From positions 1 through 64,000 of the forward strand of contig CAMNUE010000012.1 in assembly GCA_946560065.1 (NCBI GenBank): a stretch of 64,000 bases of DNA, read 5' to 3'. The stretch comes from an uncultured bacterium (lineage in GTDB: Bacteria > Bacillota_I > Bacilli_A > RF39 > UBA660). Positions 8,467 through 17,398 of the stretch are shown one piece after another (position 1 is the first letter of the stretch; each line of letters starts with the position of its first letter). The notes beneath the pieces are model-generated. The model was not told where the DNA came from. It worked only from the letters and a program-made list of their open reading frames with translations, and did not search any database. The position numbers and the translations under genes were made by a program.

Positions 8467-9270
8467 ATGAAAGAAAAGTATATAAACGAAAAAATTACCA
8501 CTCTAAAGGAGAAAATAAAAAAGGAAGAGTACAAACAACTTATCATAAAATTTCTAACATCACCTATTGAAGCATTCACAGGTGTATTAGGAGCAATTAC
8601 ATTTTTGGGTGGAATTTCATTTGGCTTAGGGTTACTAGCGGTAGCAGGATTAAGTCACCTAAAAAGAAAAAGAAGTACCGCAGAACACAAAAAAATAGTT
8701 AAAAATTTAGAAAATCAAATTAAGCATTTAGAAAAAGTTAAAAACACAGGACTAGATGGAAGTAATAAATTAGATTCTAAGAGAAAAAATAAAATAGCTC
8801 AGCTTCAAAAACAAAAGAAAAAATATCAAAAAAGTAAGTCCACAAAAAATAAAATAATGGCAGCAAGTAGTGGAGTAGCATTATTGGGAAGTATTATTTT
8901 TCCACCAGCAGCACCATTTATCACAACAGGATGGGCAATACTTACTAGTATAATTTCTAAGAAAAAGTCACAAGATACGGTAAATCAATCACTTACTTCA
9001 ACAAGAATAGCCAACCTAGTAAATGATGTAAATATCACAAAGATAGATGCCGCAACAAAGAAAGTTCAAGAACAAATAATAAAGTCTAACGAGAATAATA
9101 GTTCAAATCAAGCTAAAAAGGTGCAAGTCAAACAAAAAGAAGAAAATAAAAATAGTCAGAAGAAAAATCATGATGCAGTTACAGAATATCAAAACAAATT
9201 AGCAAACAAATACATAGAAAGTTTAGAACATCCAGCCTCAAAATATATTCCAAAACAGAAAGTAAAGTAA
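8467..9270 (+). CDS. Membrane/coiled-coil protein, paralogue 2
   Basis: The 267-residue product repeats the plan of its neighbour: an N-terminal charged helix, a glycine-rich hydrophobic pair (about 35-62), a coiled coil containing GLDGSNKLDSKRKNKIAQL, a second hydrophobic pair (about 130-160) and a Lys/Gln/Asn-rich tail. Sequence identity is low outside the coiled-coil core. GGGGGAT precedes the ATG, 14 bases after the previous stop. Function is unknown. Confidence 0.7.
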   Translation: MKEKYINEKITTLKEKIKKEEYKQLIIKFLTSPIEAFTGVLGAITFLGGISFGLGLLAVAGLSHLKRKRSTAEHKKIVKNLENQIKHLEKVKNTGLDGSNKLDSKRKNKIAQLQKQKKKYQKSKSTKNKIMAASSGVALLGSIIFPPAAPFITTGWAILTSIISKKKSQDTVNQSLTSTRIANLVNDVNITKIDAATKKVQEQIIKSNENNSSNQAKKVQVKQKEENKNSQKKNHDAVTEYQNKLANKYIESLEHPASKYIPKQKVK

Positions 9271-9286
9271 TCCGAAGTTGCAAGAT

Positions 9287-9321
9287 AAATGTAGACATAG
9301 AAAAAGTGTCTACATTTTTTG
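9287..9321 (+). terminator. Rho-independent terminator
   Basis: AAATGTAGACA (9287-9297) pairs perfectly with TGTCTACATTT (9307-9317), followed by T. The 3' arm matches the terminator at the left edge of the window. Confidence 0.8.
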
Positions 9322-9395
9322 TTATAATAAATAATCAATAAAATATACTATCATTCAATCTTAATATATGAGTCGATAATTATTTTCAAATTTTC

Positions 9396-9425
9396 TTGTC
9401 TTCTTATTATTAGATTTGTTATACT
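9396..9425 (+). promoter_or_regulatory. Probable sigma-A promoter of ppdK
   Basis: TTGTCT at 9396-9401 and TATACT at 9420-9425 are separated by 18 bases. A TAAGGAGG ribosome site follows before the ATG at 9459. Confidence 0.5.
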
Positions 9426-9458
9426 GAACTTGTAACATAATGATAAGGAGGAATCATA

Positions 9459-12098
9459 ATGCACAAATATGTTTACTTATTTAGTGAAGGAAACGCTGAA
9501 ATGAGAAACTTACTAGGTGGAAAAGGTGCTAACTTAGCAGAAATGACTAACTTAGGTTTACCAATACCACAAGGATTTACAGTTACAACAGAGGCTTGTA
9601 CAGAATATTATAAAGAAGGAAAAAAAATCTCAAGTGATATCGAAAACCAAATTTTCGAGGCTTTGAAAGAGATTGAAAAAATTCAAGGTAAAAAATTTGG
9701 TGATAATTCAGACCCATTATTAGTTTCAGTAAGATCTGGAGCAAGGGCCTCAATGCCAGGTATGATGGATACAATTCTAAATTTAGGATTAAATGATGAA
9801 GCAGTAGAAGGATTTGCTGCTAAAACAGAAAATCCAAGATTTGCTTATGACTCATATAGAAGATTCATTCAAATGTATTCAGATGTTGTTATGGAAGTAC
9901 CAAAATCATACTTTGAAAAAATAATTGATGAAGTAAAAGAAGTAAAGGGAATTCACTACGATACAGAATTAACTGTTGAAGATTTAAAAGATTTAGTAGA
10001 AAAATTCAAGAAAGTTTATAAAGATGCAATGAACGGGGAAGATTTTCCACAAGATCCAAAAGAACAATTAATGGGAGCTGTAAAAGCAGTATTCCGTTCA
10101 TGGGATAATCCAAGAGCTATCGTTTACCGTCGTATGAATGATATTCCAGGTGATTGGGGAACAGCAGTAAACGTTCAGTCAATGGTATTTGGAAATATGG
10201 GTGATACTTCTGGTACAGGAGTTGCCTTTACGCGCAATCCATCAACTGGAGAAAAAGGAATTTACGGCGAATACTTAATTAATGCTCAAGGAGAAGATGT
10301 TGTAGCTGGAGTTCGTACACCTCAACCAATCACGAAACTAGAAGAAGATATGCCAGAATGTTACAAAAAATTCATGGAACTTGCACATAAACTAGAAAAT
10401 CATTATCGTGATATGCAAGATATGGAATTCACTATTCAAGAAGGAAAATTATACTTCCTACAAACTAGAAATGGTAAAAGAACAGCTCAAGCAGCAATCC
10501 AAATTGCTTGTGATTTAGTAGATGAAGGTATGATTACAGAAGAAGAGGCTGTAATGCGAATCGAAGCTAAATCTCTAGATCAATTACTTCATCCAACATT
10601 TAATAAAGACGCTCTAGCAAAAGGAACTGTAATTGGATCAGCATTACCTGCATCTCCAGGTGCAGCGGCTGGTAAAATTGTTTTCACTGCTGATGAAGCA
10701 AAGGCTATGGGAATAAATGGAAAAGGAGAAAGAGTTATCCTTGTTCGTTTAGAAACTACTCCAGAAGATATTGAAGGAATGATTGCTGCTCAAGGTATCC
10801 TAACAGTTCGTGGAGGAATGACTTCACATGCAGCAGTAGTTGCTCGTGGTATGGGAACTTGTTGCGTATCTGGATGTGGTGAAATAAAAATTAATGAAGA
10901 AAAAGAAACTTTCGAGCTTAATGGTAAAACATACAAAAAAGGTGATTATATATCATTAGATGGTTCAACAGGAAAAATCTATGAAGGTGATATTGAAACA
11001 GAAGAAGCATCAGTTTCAGGAAACTTCGGAAGAATTATGGCTTGGGCAGATGCCGCTAGAAAATTAAAAGTTAGAACTAATGCAGATAATCCAAGAGACA
11101 CTGCTAATGCACTTCACTTAGGTGCAGAAGGAGTAGGTCTTTGCCGTACAGAGCATATGTTCTTTGATGAAGAAAGAATTCCCAAAATTAGAAAAATGAT
11201 TTTATCAGAAACTGTTGAAGCTCGTGAAGCAGCATTGAATGAATTAATTCCATTCCAAAAAGGTGATTTTAAAGGAATGTATAAAGAATTAAAAGGCCTA
11301 CCAATGACAGTACGTTATTTAGATCCACCACTTCATGAATTCTTACCAACAGCAGAAGAAGATATCAAAGCATTAGCTAAAGATATGGGTGTAACAGTTG
11401 AACATTTAAAACAAAAATGTGATGACTTACACGAATTTAACCCTATGATGGGACATAGAGGTTGCCGTCTTGCAGTAACTTATCCAGAAATAGCTAGAAT
11501 GCAAACAAGGGCCTTAATGGAAGCTGCAATTGAAGTAAAAGAAGAAGACGGATATGATATAATCCCAGAAATTATGATTCCACTTATCGGTGAAAAGAAA
11601 GAATTAGATTTTGTTAAAGAAATCGTTGTTGAAACAGCAGAAAAGGTAAAAGAAGAAAAATCATCAGACATTGAATATCATATTGGTACAATGATTGAAA
11701 TACCTCGTGCTGCCTTACTTGCAGACGAAATTGCTGAATCAGCTGAATTCTTCTCATTCGGAACTAACGATTTAACTCAATTAACATTTGGATTCTCAAG
11801 AGATGATGCTGGAAAATTCTTAGACAGTTATTATCAAAATAAAATTTATGAATCAGATCCATTTGCTAAATTAGATCAAACAGGTGTTGGGCAATTAGTT
11901 GAAATGGCAGTAGAAAAAGGACGTTCTACTAGAAAGGATATTAAGTTAGGTATCTGTGGAGAGCACGGAGGAGATCCTGCTTCAGTAGAATTCTGTCATA
12001 GAATTGGTTTAACTTATGTATCTTGTTCACCATTCAGAGTACCAATTGCAAGACTAGCAGCAGCACAAGCAGCTATTCGCGATAAAGAAAATAAATAA
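9459..12098 (+). CDS. ppdK: Pyruvate, phosphate dikinase
   Basis: The enzyme interconverts pyruvate, ATP and phosphate with PEP, AMP and pyrophosphate in central carbon metabolism. At 879 residues it is full length. The order is an N-terminal ATP-grasp nucleotide domain (GGKGANLAEM near the start), the swivelling phosphohistidine domain with GGMTSHAAVVARGMG (His near residue 456), and a PEP/pyruvate TIM-barrel with GLCRTEHMF, FGTNDLTQ and the catalytic Cys in GICGEHGGD (near 833). No regulatory-protein gene is adjacent. It is monocistronic, with its own promoter and terminator, and uses some CGT codons less common in neighbouring genes, as expected for high expression. Confidence 0.96.
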   Translation: MHKYVYLFSEGNAEMRNLLGGKGANLAEMTNLGLPIPQGFTVTTEACTEYYKEGKKISSDIENQIFEALKEIEKIQGKKFGDNSDPLLVSVRSGARASMPGMMDTILNLGLNDEAVEGFAAKTENPRFAYDSYRRFIQMYSDVVMEVPKSYFEKIIDEVKEVKGIHYDTELTVEDLKDLVEKFKKVYKDAMNGEDFPQDPKEQLMGAVKAVFRSWDNPRAIVYRRMNDIPGDWGTAVNVQSMVFGNMGDTSGTGVAFTRNPSTGEKGIYGEYLINAQGEDVVAGVRTPQPITKLEEDMPECYKKFMELAHKLENHYRDMQDMEFTIQEGKLYFLQTRNGKRTAQAAIQIACDLVDEGMITEEEAVMRIEAKSLDQLLHPTFNKDALAKGTVIGSALPASPGAAAGKIVFTADEAKAMGINGKGERVILVRLETTPEDIEGMIAAQGILTVRGGMTSHAAVVARGMGTCCVSGCGEIKINEEKETFELNGKTYKKGDYISLDGSTGKIYEGDIETEEASVSGNFGRIMAWADAARKLKVRTNADNPRDTANALHLGAEGVGLCRTEHMFFDEERIPKIRKMILSETVEAREAALNELIPFQKGDFKGMYKELKGLPMTVRYLDPPLHEFLPTAEEDIKALAKDMGVTVEHLKQKCDDLHEFNPMMGHRGCRLAVTYPEIARMQTRALMEAAIEVKEEDGYDIIPEIMIPLIGEKKELDFVKEIVVETAEKVKEEKSSDIEYHIGTMIEIPRAALLADEIAESAEFFSFGTNDLTQLTFGFSRDDAGKFLDSYYQNKIYESDPFAKLDQTGVGQLVEMAVEKGRSTRKDIKLGICGEHGGDPASVEFCHRIGLTYVSCSPFRVPIARLAAAQAAIRDKENK

Positions 12099-12119
12099 TC
12101 TTGTCAGAAAATGCAGAAT

Positions 12120-12148
12120 AACTTCATCTTAAGATGGAGTTTTCTTTT
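12120..12148 (+). terminator. Rho-independent terminator of ppdK
   Basis: AACTTCATCTT (12120-12130) pairs with AAGATGGAGTT (12131-12141) with one wobble pair, so the hairpin turns inside the AT-rich centre. TTTCTTTT follows. Confidence 0.65.
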
Positions 12149-12418
12149 GCATTATTAAGAAACAATTACGAATATATAGTCAATAATTCTATCTATCCAT
12201 GAATACGTGAAAAATATCGATGAAGATAAAAAATAATTGGTAATAAGTTCTTTTATAAGGATTTTTGGTTTCGACTAATATTTTGTAAGATTTATTGTCT
12301 TTTTTGTATAAGAAATGTCACATCATTGACAACTAAACAATGCATTAGATAATCCATACAAATAGTAATTGACAATTATCGTTAAAAATAATAATATATC
12401 ACAAAAGGAAGTGGTCAA
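12149..12418. other. AT-rich intergenic stretch
   Basis: No convincing gene is seen here. Two promoter-like pairs can be read near its right end: TTGACA with GATAAT 16 bases later around 12329-12356, and another TTGACA near 12369. They would drive the kinase-like gene at 12419. Confidence 0.4.
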
Positions 12419-13279
12419 GTGGGAATACATAAATTAAATTTACAAGAGTTCTTAAAAGAAAATAACAGCTACAAAATATTAAAAAGATGTAAAGACACAA
12501 CCATAATAAAACTACCAAATGGGGAATTACTAAAAATTCTTGATAAAGAGTTATTAGAATTATTAGAAGATACAGGGTTTAATCTTGAAGTAAGACTAAA
12601 AGAAGTAGAAAATTTAAAAAGTTTTTCAAATTTTTCTTGGCCAACTAGGCAATTAGAAGAGAGTGGTATAGTTAATTCCTATACAATGCCATACATACCA
12701 GGAGTAGACTTTACAGACTATTATGAAGATATATTCAATTTGACAAGTTATGCTAAGATACATTCTCAAATTGAAGAAAACATCAAAATAGGAAATAAAC
12801 TTGGTATCGTTTTTCCTGATTTATGTACAACAGAAAACATCAGAATAACTCCAGATGGAAAAGTAGTTTTTCTTGATTATGATGGCTTACAAGTAAAAAA
12901 AATGCCAGCAGTTGGATACTCTGACTTTTTAGGAACGCCAAATGATGTTTTACAACCAAAATATTATGATTTTAAAACAGATTTATTCACTACAGAATTA
13001 GACATAAGAAGTACCATTTTTCTATACTTTGTAGACGTCTTTGGAATAAATCTAGCAGCTGTAAATAAAATAAATCCAGAAACAGGAAGAATTGTTACAC
13101 TAGAAGAAATATTTTCTTTAATAAACCTACAAGATTTAGATATTATGCAAAAGGTTTGGAAACTCTTCCAAAAATCAATTCCAAATGAATTTCTAGGAGA
13201 TGACATCTATAAACTTGCAGAAGAATATAAATTAGAAGAATATTCAAACATTGGAATAAAAAAACTTATAAAGAAATAA
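12419..13279 (+). CDS. Protein-kinase-like fold protein (orphan)
   Basis: The 286-residue product resembles a small kinase or aminoglycoside-phosphotransferase fold. It has a hinge-like MPYIPG (about 90-95), a catalytic-loop-like FPDLCTTENIRI (132-143), and a metal-binding-like VVFLDYDG (149-156) in place of DFG. The loop has one residue more between Asp134 and Asn140 than the usual D-x4-N. There is no glycine-rich loop of classic form, so activity is uncertain. The start is GTG, preceded by AAAGGAAG. It stands alone between terminators. A pseudokinase is possible. Confidence 0.55.
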   Translation: MGIHKLNLQEFLKENNSYKILKRCKDTTIIKLPNGELLKILDKELLELLEDTGFNLEVRLKEVENLKSFSNFSWPTRQLEESGIVNSYTMPYIPGVDFTDYYEDIFNLTSYAKIHSQIEENIKIGNKLGIVFPDLCTTENIRITPDGKVVFLDYDGLQVKKMPAVGYSDFLGTPNDVLQPKYYDFKTDLFTTELDIRSTIFLYFVDVFGINLAAVNKINPETGRIVTLEEIFSLINLQDLDIMQKVWKLFQKSIPNEFLGDDIYKLAEEYKLEEYSNIGIKKLIKK

Positions 13280-13283
13280 TACG

Positions 13284-13320
13284 AAGGCTACATGATTAAA
13301 TTAATCATTTAGTCTTTTTA
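13284..13320 (+). terminator. Rho-independent terminator
   Basis: The 14-base arm at 13284-13297 pairs with 13303-13316, with one C-T mismatch, one A-T pair at its edge and one wobble pair. Five T end it. Confidence 0.65.
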
Positions 13321-13393
13321 TATATTAAAATAATTATACTTAAAAACTTTTAAATTCTATGTTATAATTGGTGTATAATAAGAGGAGATAAGT

Positions 13394-14506
13394 ATGATTG
13401 ATGATCAACGAATATTAGAAGTTTTTTATACAAAATTAGTCCCAGAAGCTCAACAAGGTAGAATAGATTGTTACTTTATTATGAACATAGTTTTTAATTT
13501 AACCATTAATAATATCCAAATAACTAAATGTAAAAATCTACCTTATGACGGAATTTTAGTACCAACTTTAAAAATTACTGATAAAAAATTATTTGATGAG
13601 AAGTTAGTAGAATATGTAAAAAAAGCTATAGAGTTTTACAATCCTAAAGACTTTGCTTTTATAAGTGATATTAATACAAGCATAGAAGTAAGCAAAGATA
13701 CAGAAGTCTTAAAAGAAGAGTGTTTAATCAAATATGTAATTTCTACCTTATTAGCCAACGCCTCATTTAGTGATTTTGACTATCCAATTAATTTTTTACA
13801 ATCAAGAATTGAAATGTTTGATAATAAGATTATTGAAGGTGATGATGAATTAGATTTAGGACACATAGATAGTATCAGAGCAAGAATTATCGTTAGTGAA
13901 GAAGTAAGCCCTATCAAATCAGAAACACCGTGGAGACTTAAAACTTATTTAGAATTTATCGATGGTCACCAATTATTACTCCCAGAAATATATGTCGGAA
14001 AAACTAATAATAAATATCAATTGTATGGTATTCAAAAGACTACCAAGAATAGTGAAGTAGATGAAAAACCATACCTAAAACAAATAAGAAAAGGTTTTAT
14101 TGCAAAAATAAATGGAGCTCCAGAGCATTATTTTTTAACAGCAATGCTTTTTCTAGCGTTATGTAGTGACAAAGAAATAGAAATAATCCCCTTCTTAGTA
14201 GAGAGGTGGAATGCTAAAAGAATAGCCTTATTCAATAAGAGTAAAAAGAATGTTGACTTAAGTTTAGAGGATTTAAAAGCTAATCAAGAAAGGTTACAAA
14301 CTAATATCACAGATGCTTTTATCCGTTACTTCACAAAACTAGAAGATGTAAGTAATGGCTTAGATTTCAAAATGGTTCCTTTTGAAGGAGACTCCAATCT
14401 TCATATTCAAGTTAACCAAGATATCGAAAGTAGAAGTGTAGCTTTTAATGAAATTTTTAAACTAGTAAACAAAGAACGAGATAATTCTAATAACTTAGGA
14501 AGATAA
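13394..14506 (+). CDS. Uncharacterised 370-residue protein
   Basis: I recognise no family. The product is soluble, without signal peptide or membrane helix. It begins with an acidic, hydrophobic-rich domain (to about residue 130). A middle part contains DGHQLLLPEIYVG and YGIQKT, and a helical C-terminal part contains PEHYFLTAMLFLAL. AGAGGAGAT precedes the ATG. It lies between its own promoter-like TATAAT and a terminator shared with the convergent gluzincin-like gene. Confidence 0.65.
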   Translation: MIDDQRILEVFYTKLVPEAQQGRIDCYFIMNIVFNLTINNIQITKCKNLPYDGILVPTLKITDKKLFDEKLVEYVKKAIEFYNPKDFAFISDINTSIEVSKDTEVLKEECLIKYVISTLLANASFSDFDYPINFLQSRIEMFDNKIIEGDDELDLGHIDSIRARIIVSEEVSPIKSETPWRLKTYLEFIDGHQLLLPEIYVGKTNNKYQLYGIQKTTKNSEVDEKPYLKQIRKGFIAKINGAPEHYFLTAMLFLALCSDKEIEIIPFLVERWNAKRIALFNKSKKNVDLSLEDLKANQERLQTNITDAFIRYFTKLEDVSNGLDFKMVPFEGDSNLHIQVNQDIESRSVAFNEIFKLVNKERDNSNNLGR

Positions 14507-14556
14507 TATAATATCTACCTATGAAATTAATCTAAATTTAAAGAAATTATTTGAAC

Positions 14557-14611
14557 AAAAAAGAGAAGCATAATGCAATAAATATAATATTGCTTAAACC
14601 TCTCTTTTTAT
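14557..14611. terminator. Terminator between convergent genes
   Basis: The outer stem AAAAAGAGA/TCTCTTTTT (14558-14609) encloses an inner stem GCAATA/TATTGC (14575-14593). T-runs exist in both directions. Confidence 0.65.
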
Positions 14612-14626
14612 TATGCCTATACAAAT

Positions 14627-15553
14627 TTATTTTCCCATTCCCTTTTTCTTAAAAAAGTATTCTTGAACGATAGCATTTAATTCAATAATATTTTTTTGGA
14701 GTAAAATTTTATCAGTACCATTCACTAATCCAATATAAACAGTATCAATTAATTTAGATAATCTTGAAAAAGCTGTACTAGAATTCATTATGGAATTAAA
14801 ATATTTTTCTAATTTTGAGTGATTTTCCATCTCTTCAAAAGTTTCATCCAACAGTTCAAAAAACTTCAAATCAAAAGAAAGTTTTTCTATTAAACTAGTT
14901 TGTAATAAATAAGTATTAAGGTTCTTATTTCTAATTTCTTTTTTAAAAGTCTTCAATGTTTCTACATTTTGAACATCATTTTCCAAGGTATAGTCAGCTA
15001 ATTCTTTGATCGCCATATTAGCATAAAATTGAACAATGCCTTCTTCTAAAAATTGATTTCTTCTTATCAAGCTTCCTTTTTTTCCATCATAAGTACTTAT
15101 TTCAATACCTTCTTTAACCTTTAAAATTTCATTTTTACTATCATATGTAGACCAAGAAAATCTAAGTAAATGTATAAGTTCATGAGATAGTATACAAATA
15201 ATATCCGTATAATTGGAATTGCCTTTAAGTGATACAAGCAAATGTTTAACTTCATCTAAATTATCATCATTATCAACACTAAGTTCTCTAATAACTGCAG
15301 CAGCACTATTCTTTAAAGTCCCATCCTCCATATAATCACCAAGATCTTCATGAGCAATTTCTAAAACACTACGTTCATCGGCAATGATATCTAATTTCCT
15401 AAGACACTCAGGCAACTTTTCCAACATTAAAGTTGGCTTAATAAGTAATAAACTAAGTACTGCGTCTCCAAGTAATTCAATTAAAATATCATCTTGTTCT
15501 CCAGAAACATTATTTCTAACTAATTCTTGACTCTTTTTAATTAATTCATCCAT
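14627..15553 (-). CDS. Putative gluzincin-type zinc metallopeptidase, no signal peptide
   Basis: The 308-residue protein has HELIH at residues 124-128 within ILSHELIHLLRF, and FLEEGIVQFYANM at 168-180. That spacing and shape fit the HExxH...E zinc site of gluzincins. The rest is helical, with no hydrophobic leader, so it should act in the cytosol. AAAGGAG precedes the ATG. The family is not recognised beyond the zinc motif; substrate unknown. Confidence 0.6.
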   Translation of the reverse strand: MDELIKKSQELVRNNVSGEQDDILIELLGDAVLSLLLIKPTLMLEKLPECLRKLDIIADERSVLEIAHEDLGDYMEDGTLKNSAAAVIRELSVDNDDNLDEVKHLLVSLKGNSNYTDIICILSHELIHLLRFSWSTYDSKNEILKVKEGIEISTYDGKKGSLIRRNQFLEEGIVQFYANMAIKELADYTLENDVQNVETLKTFKKEIRNKNLNTYLLQTSLIEKLSFDLKFFELLDETFEEMENHSKLEKYFNSIMNSSTAFSRLSKLIDTVYIGLVNGTDKILLQKNIIELNAIVQEYFFKKKGMGK

Positions 15554-15668
15554 TAATATACAACTCCTTTTAAATGCTTCATATTATAACACAGTTATCG
15601 ATAAAAAGAAAGAAAATTGCAGTTTAGAGAAAATATGCTATAATAAGCATATAAAAAGAGGGGATTGT

Positions 15669-17321
15669 ATGTTAAGACTAAAAACATATCTAAATGAAGA
15701 TAATATAACATTAAACTATAAAGATTATTTAACCATGTTTGCCATTGTGCTTATTTATGGCTTAATATCCTTTTACAATTTAGGAAGTATGACTAACCCA
15801 AATACTATCCAAACTTTTTCTAAAGCGGATTCTTTAATCATAGAATTATTAAAAAAAGAAGATATTATCAAAATGAAAGTCTTCAACGGTGATAAAAATG
15901 CTGAATATCAAGTATACACATCAGATGATAATAAAAAGTACCATTATGTGACCCAAATAACAGGAGAGGGAGCCTTTGCTTGGGATGATATTAGAGTTGC
16001 TACTAAAGGAAAATACTTAAAACTTCTTTTCACTGAAGAATCATCTCTTGGAGAAATTGCGTTGTACAATAATAGTAAAGACTTAATAAAAATAAAAGAA
16101 AGTTACCATAACAAACAAAGAATCTATAATCTAACTGATGAGGGAAAAACAATCCCAAAACAAATAAGTTATTACAATTCATCATACTTTGATGAAATCT
16201 ATTTTGCAAGAACAGCCTATGAGTATACTAAAGGAATAGAAACATATGAGTGGACTCACCCACCACTTGGAAAACTAATTCAAGCGCTTCCAATATATCT
16301 AACTAAAAATATGTCACCGTTTAATTATCGGTTAATGGGAAATGTATCAGGAATTCTTATGTTAGTAGTCAGTTATAGCTTTGGGAAACTTTTATTTAAA
16401 AAGCGTAAGTACGCTATCTTTTCATCATTACTTTTAGCATTAGATACATTTCATTTTGTTCAAACAAGAATAGGGACAGTTGATAGTCATTTAGTTTTAT
16501 TTATTATTAGTTCTATCTATTTTATGTATAAATTCACTGAGTTTTCTAAAACAAAAGATTTGTTACTATCAGGATTATTTTTCGCTTTTGCAATTTCTGT
16601 TAAATGGACAGGTTTTTATGCTGGCCTTGCACTAGCAATAATTTATTTCACACATCTTTTTAAAAATAGAAAAGTAAATTTAGAATACATTGCAAAAGGA
16701 ACCTCATTTTTTGTAATGCTTCCAATTATCTTCTATCTTGGGTTGTACTTAATCTTTCCAAATAATCGTATAAACTATACCAATAATTTAAAAAACATTG
16801 CAATTCAACAAAAAGATATGTACAACTACCATTCCAATCTAGAATCTAATCATTATTTTTCTTCATCATGGTACACTTGGCCAGTTGTTTATAAACCAGT
16901 TTGGTATCATAATCAAAAAATAGATGTTAATAATCGCGAAACAATCACTGCAGTTGGAAATATAGTCATTTGGTGGACAGGTATTATTAGTGTGCTTTAT
17001 CTTTTAATAAAAGTAATAAGAAAAAAAGATAAGAATAGTTTATTCCTATTAGTAGTTATTCTATCTCTCTGGTTACCTTATTCCATAATAGGAAGAGTAA
17101 TGTTTCTTTATCATTATTTTCCAGTAGTACCAGTTTTAACTCTAAGTATTGTCTTAATGTTCAAAGATTTAGTAGAAAAAACTAAAATGAATATAATCCT
17201 TCCAATTTACCTTGTTTTAGCTTTAACTTTTTTTATAATTTACTACCCAGTAATTTCAGGAACGGCAGTTGACAATAACTATATTGAAAGATTAAAATTA
17301 TTTGATTCATGGTACTTCTAA
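15669..17321 (+). CDS. Protein O-mannosyltransferase family (GT39) with an extracytoplasmic discoidin-like insert
   Basis: PMT enzymes transfer mannose from a polyprenyl phosphate to Ser/Thr of exported proteins. Seen here are a first membrane helix (about 20-40), then a beta-rich segment (about 45-150) resembling an F5/8 or galactose-binding jelly roll (MKVFNGDKNAEYQVYTSDD, GKYLKLLFTEE). The acidic DE site follows in YFDEIYFARTAYEY (about 172), then THPPLGKLI, TVDSHLVLF, SVKWTGFYAG and multiple membrane helices to the end. AGAGGGGAT precedes the ATG. Loop placement of the insert is inferred from hydrophobicity. Two large Ser/Thr- and Pro-rich anchored proteins lie 1.3 kb downstream and are possible acceptors. 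Confidence 0.78.
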   Translation: MLRLKTYLNEDNITLNYKDYLTMFAIVLIYGLISFYNLGSMTNPNTIQTFSKADSLIIELLKKEDIIKMKVFNGDKNAEYQVYTSDDNKKYHYVTQITGEGAFAWDDIRVATKGKYLKLLFTEESSLGEIALYNNSKDLIKIKESYHNKQRIYNLTDEGKTIPKQISYYNSSYFDEIYFARTAYEYTKGIETYEWTHPPLGKLIQALPIYLTKNMSPFNYRLMGNVSGILMLVVSYSFGKLLFKKRKYAIFSSLLLALDTFHFVQTRIGTVDSHLVLFIISSIYFMYKFTEFSKTKDLLLSGLFFAFAISVKWTGFYAGLALAIIYFTHLFKNRKVNLEYIAKGTSFFVMLPIIFYLGLYLIFPNNRINYTNNLKNIAIQQKDMYNYHSNLESNHYFSSSWYTWPVVYKPVWYHNQKIDVNNRETITAVGNIVIWWTGIISVLYLLIKVIRKKDKNSLFLLVVILSLWLPYSIIGRVMFLYHYFPVVPVLTLSIVLMFKDLVEKTKMNIILPIYLVLALTFFIIYYPVISGTAVDNNYIERLKLFDSWYF

Positions 17322-17338
17322 AAAGTTCATAAAAAAAG

Positions 17339-17369
17339 AAGATATTTCTAGTAAGAAGTATCTTTTTTT
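17339..17369 (+). terminator. Rho-independent terminator
   Basis: An 11-pair stem (17339-17349 with 17354-17364) with an AGTA loop precedes seven T. TATAAT at 17372-17377 directly follows and can serve the next gene. Confidence 0.75.
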
Positions 17370-17398
17370 GTTATAATTTTTAAGAGAAGGTGAAAAGA

